From Caenorhabditis elegans (Eukaryota; Nematoda; Chromadorea; Rhabditida; Rhabditidae), in assembly GCF_000002985.6 (NCBI RefSeq), contig NC_003279.8:744001-808000 (forward strand): 64,000 bases of DNA, given 5' to 3'. The notes under the pieces are model-generated. The model had not been told where the DNA came from and made no database searches. It was given only the letters and a program-made list of their open reading frames with translations. Of the stretch, positions 63,554 to 64,000 are shown in pieces (position 1 is the stretch's first letter; each line of letters starts with the position of its first letter). A program made the position numbers and the translations under genes.

Positions 63554-64000
63554 TTAAGATACCTACTCATTCAGATTCCCGTCTCTCCCTCTCCCTCTCT
63601 CTTCATTGGGGAGTCCTTCTCCCGAGAGAAAATGAATAAAACTGTCAATTTGAATAAATGCACACAGCGGGAGATGTTTTTCTGTGAAGACTCCACCGTC
63701 TTCTTCGTCTTCTGCCTATTAAGCGATGATCCTTTCACTTAACTGTCGTTCCCTCCCCCTCTCCACATACCAATAAACCTTGCCAAAAGGTCGAGTATGC
63801 TTTGCCCGCCATCGTGCCGGAGGTCTTTTTTCTAGACTATGATGTTTTTTTTTGGAAAAACATTTTTCTATGGATCGATGCACCATGATGCCGAGTTGCC
63901 GAGTTTTCAATTTAATCAATTTTGAGATTTCAATTTTAGTCCCTTGTACATATTAATTTTTTTGGAATTAACATTAAAATTTGATAAACTGTAGCTACAA

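Larger units (their letters stand above)
61881..64000. other. Long intron of the zinc-finger gene
   Basis: No further exon found. Contents: unique sequence with a GT-rich run (61945), a TTAGGC array (62376-62660), and the GTGTCGGCTGC repeat (63118-63553). CTCTCCCTCTCCCTCTCTC follows at 63583, and GGATCGATGCACCATGATG at 63871. Confidence 0.55.

Noticed and set aside
1..64000. True chromosome end
   Set aside because: TTAGGC arrays are short, degenerate, in both orientations and surrounded by genes, so they are interstitial.

Overview
The window looks like nuclear DNA from a nematode close to or identical with Caenorhabditis elegans. Supporting signs are the introns (GTRAGT donors, TTTTCAG acceptors), cuticle-collagen genes, a transthyretin-like gene, ShK tails on secreted enzymes, (TTAGGC)n arrays matching the nematode telomere unit, and many A+T-rich dispersed elements. 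I reconstructed all gene models by joining reading frames across splice sites. Lengths and phases close exactly in every complete model, but no transcript evidence was available.

Layout. 1-4.3 kb: a divergent pair of cuticle-collagen genes, the minus one only its first exon and the plus one complete (279 aa). 4.5-12.9 kb, minus: a zinc carboxypeptidase (M14A) of 493 aa in 11 exons, with a tRNA-Leu(CAG) gene on the opposite strand inside one intron. 14.8-16.4 kb, plus: a small secreted transthyretin-like protein. 16.9-17.8 kb, minus: a 167-aa single-pass membrane protein. 19.7-26.6 kb and 27.0-32.3 kb, plus: two more M14A carboxypeptidases (505 and 606 aa) in tandem. All three carboxypeptidases have signal peptide, propeptide, intact catalytic site and a C-terminal six-cysteine ShK domain. 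They differ at the S1' pocket position (Glu, Glu, His) and in the linker before ShK. 32.3-59.4 kb: about 27 kb with no convincing gene, filled by tandem arrays, inverted-repeat transposons, two opposed arrays of heat-shock elements, and patches of unique sequence that may be regulatory. 59.4-61.9 kb, plus: the first four coding exons of a ZFHX3/4-type zinc-finger gene (probably zfh-2), which runs off the window.

Main points of interest. Nearly every long intron holds its own minisatellite. In the second carboxypeptidase, intron 3 is an RS-coding hexamer array that is in frame with both flanking exons. A palindromic module recurs inside three separate TTAGGC arrays. Two non-autonomous DNA transposon families can be delimited by target-site duplications (8 bp and 6 bp). 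Heat-shock-element arrays of the kind known from Caenorhabditis Helitrons lie upstream of the zinc-finger gene. Four tRNA-like A-box/B-box sequences sit near 56.5-59.9 kb.
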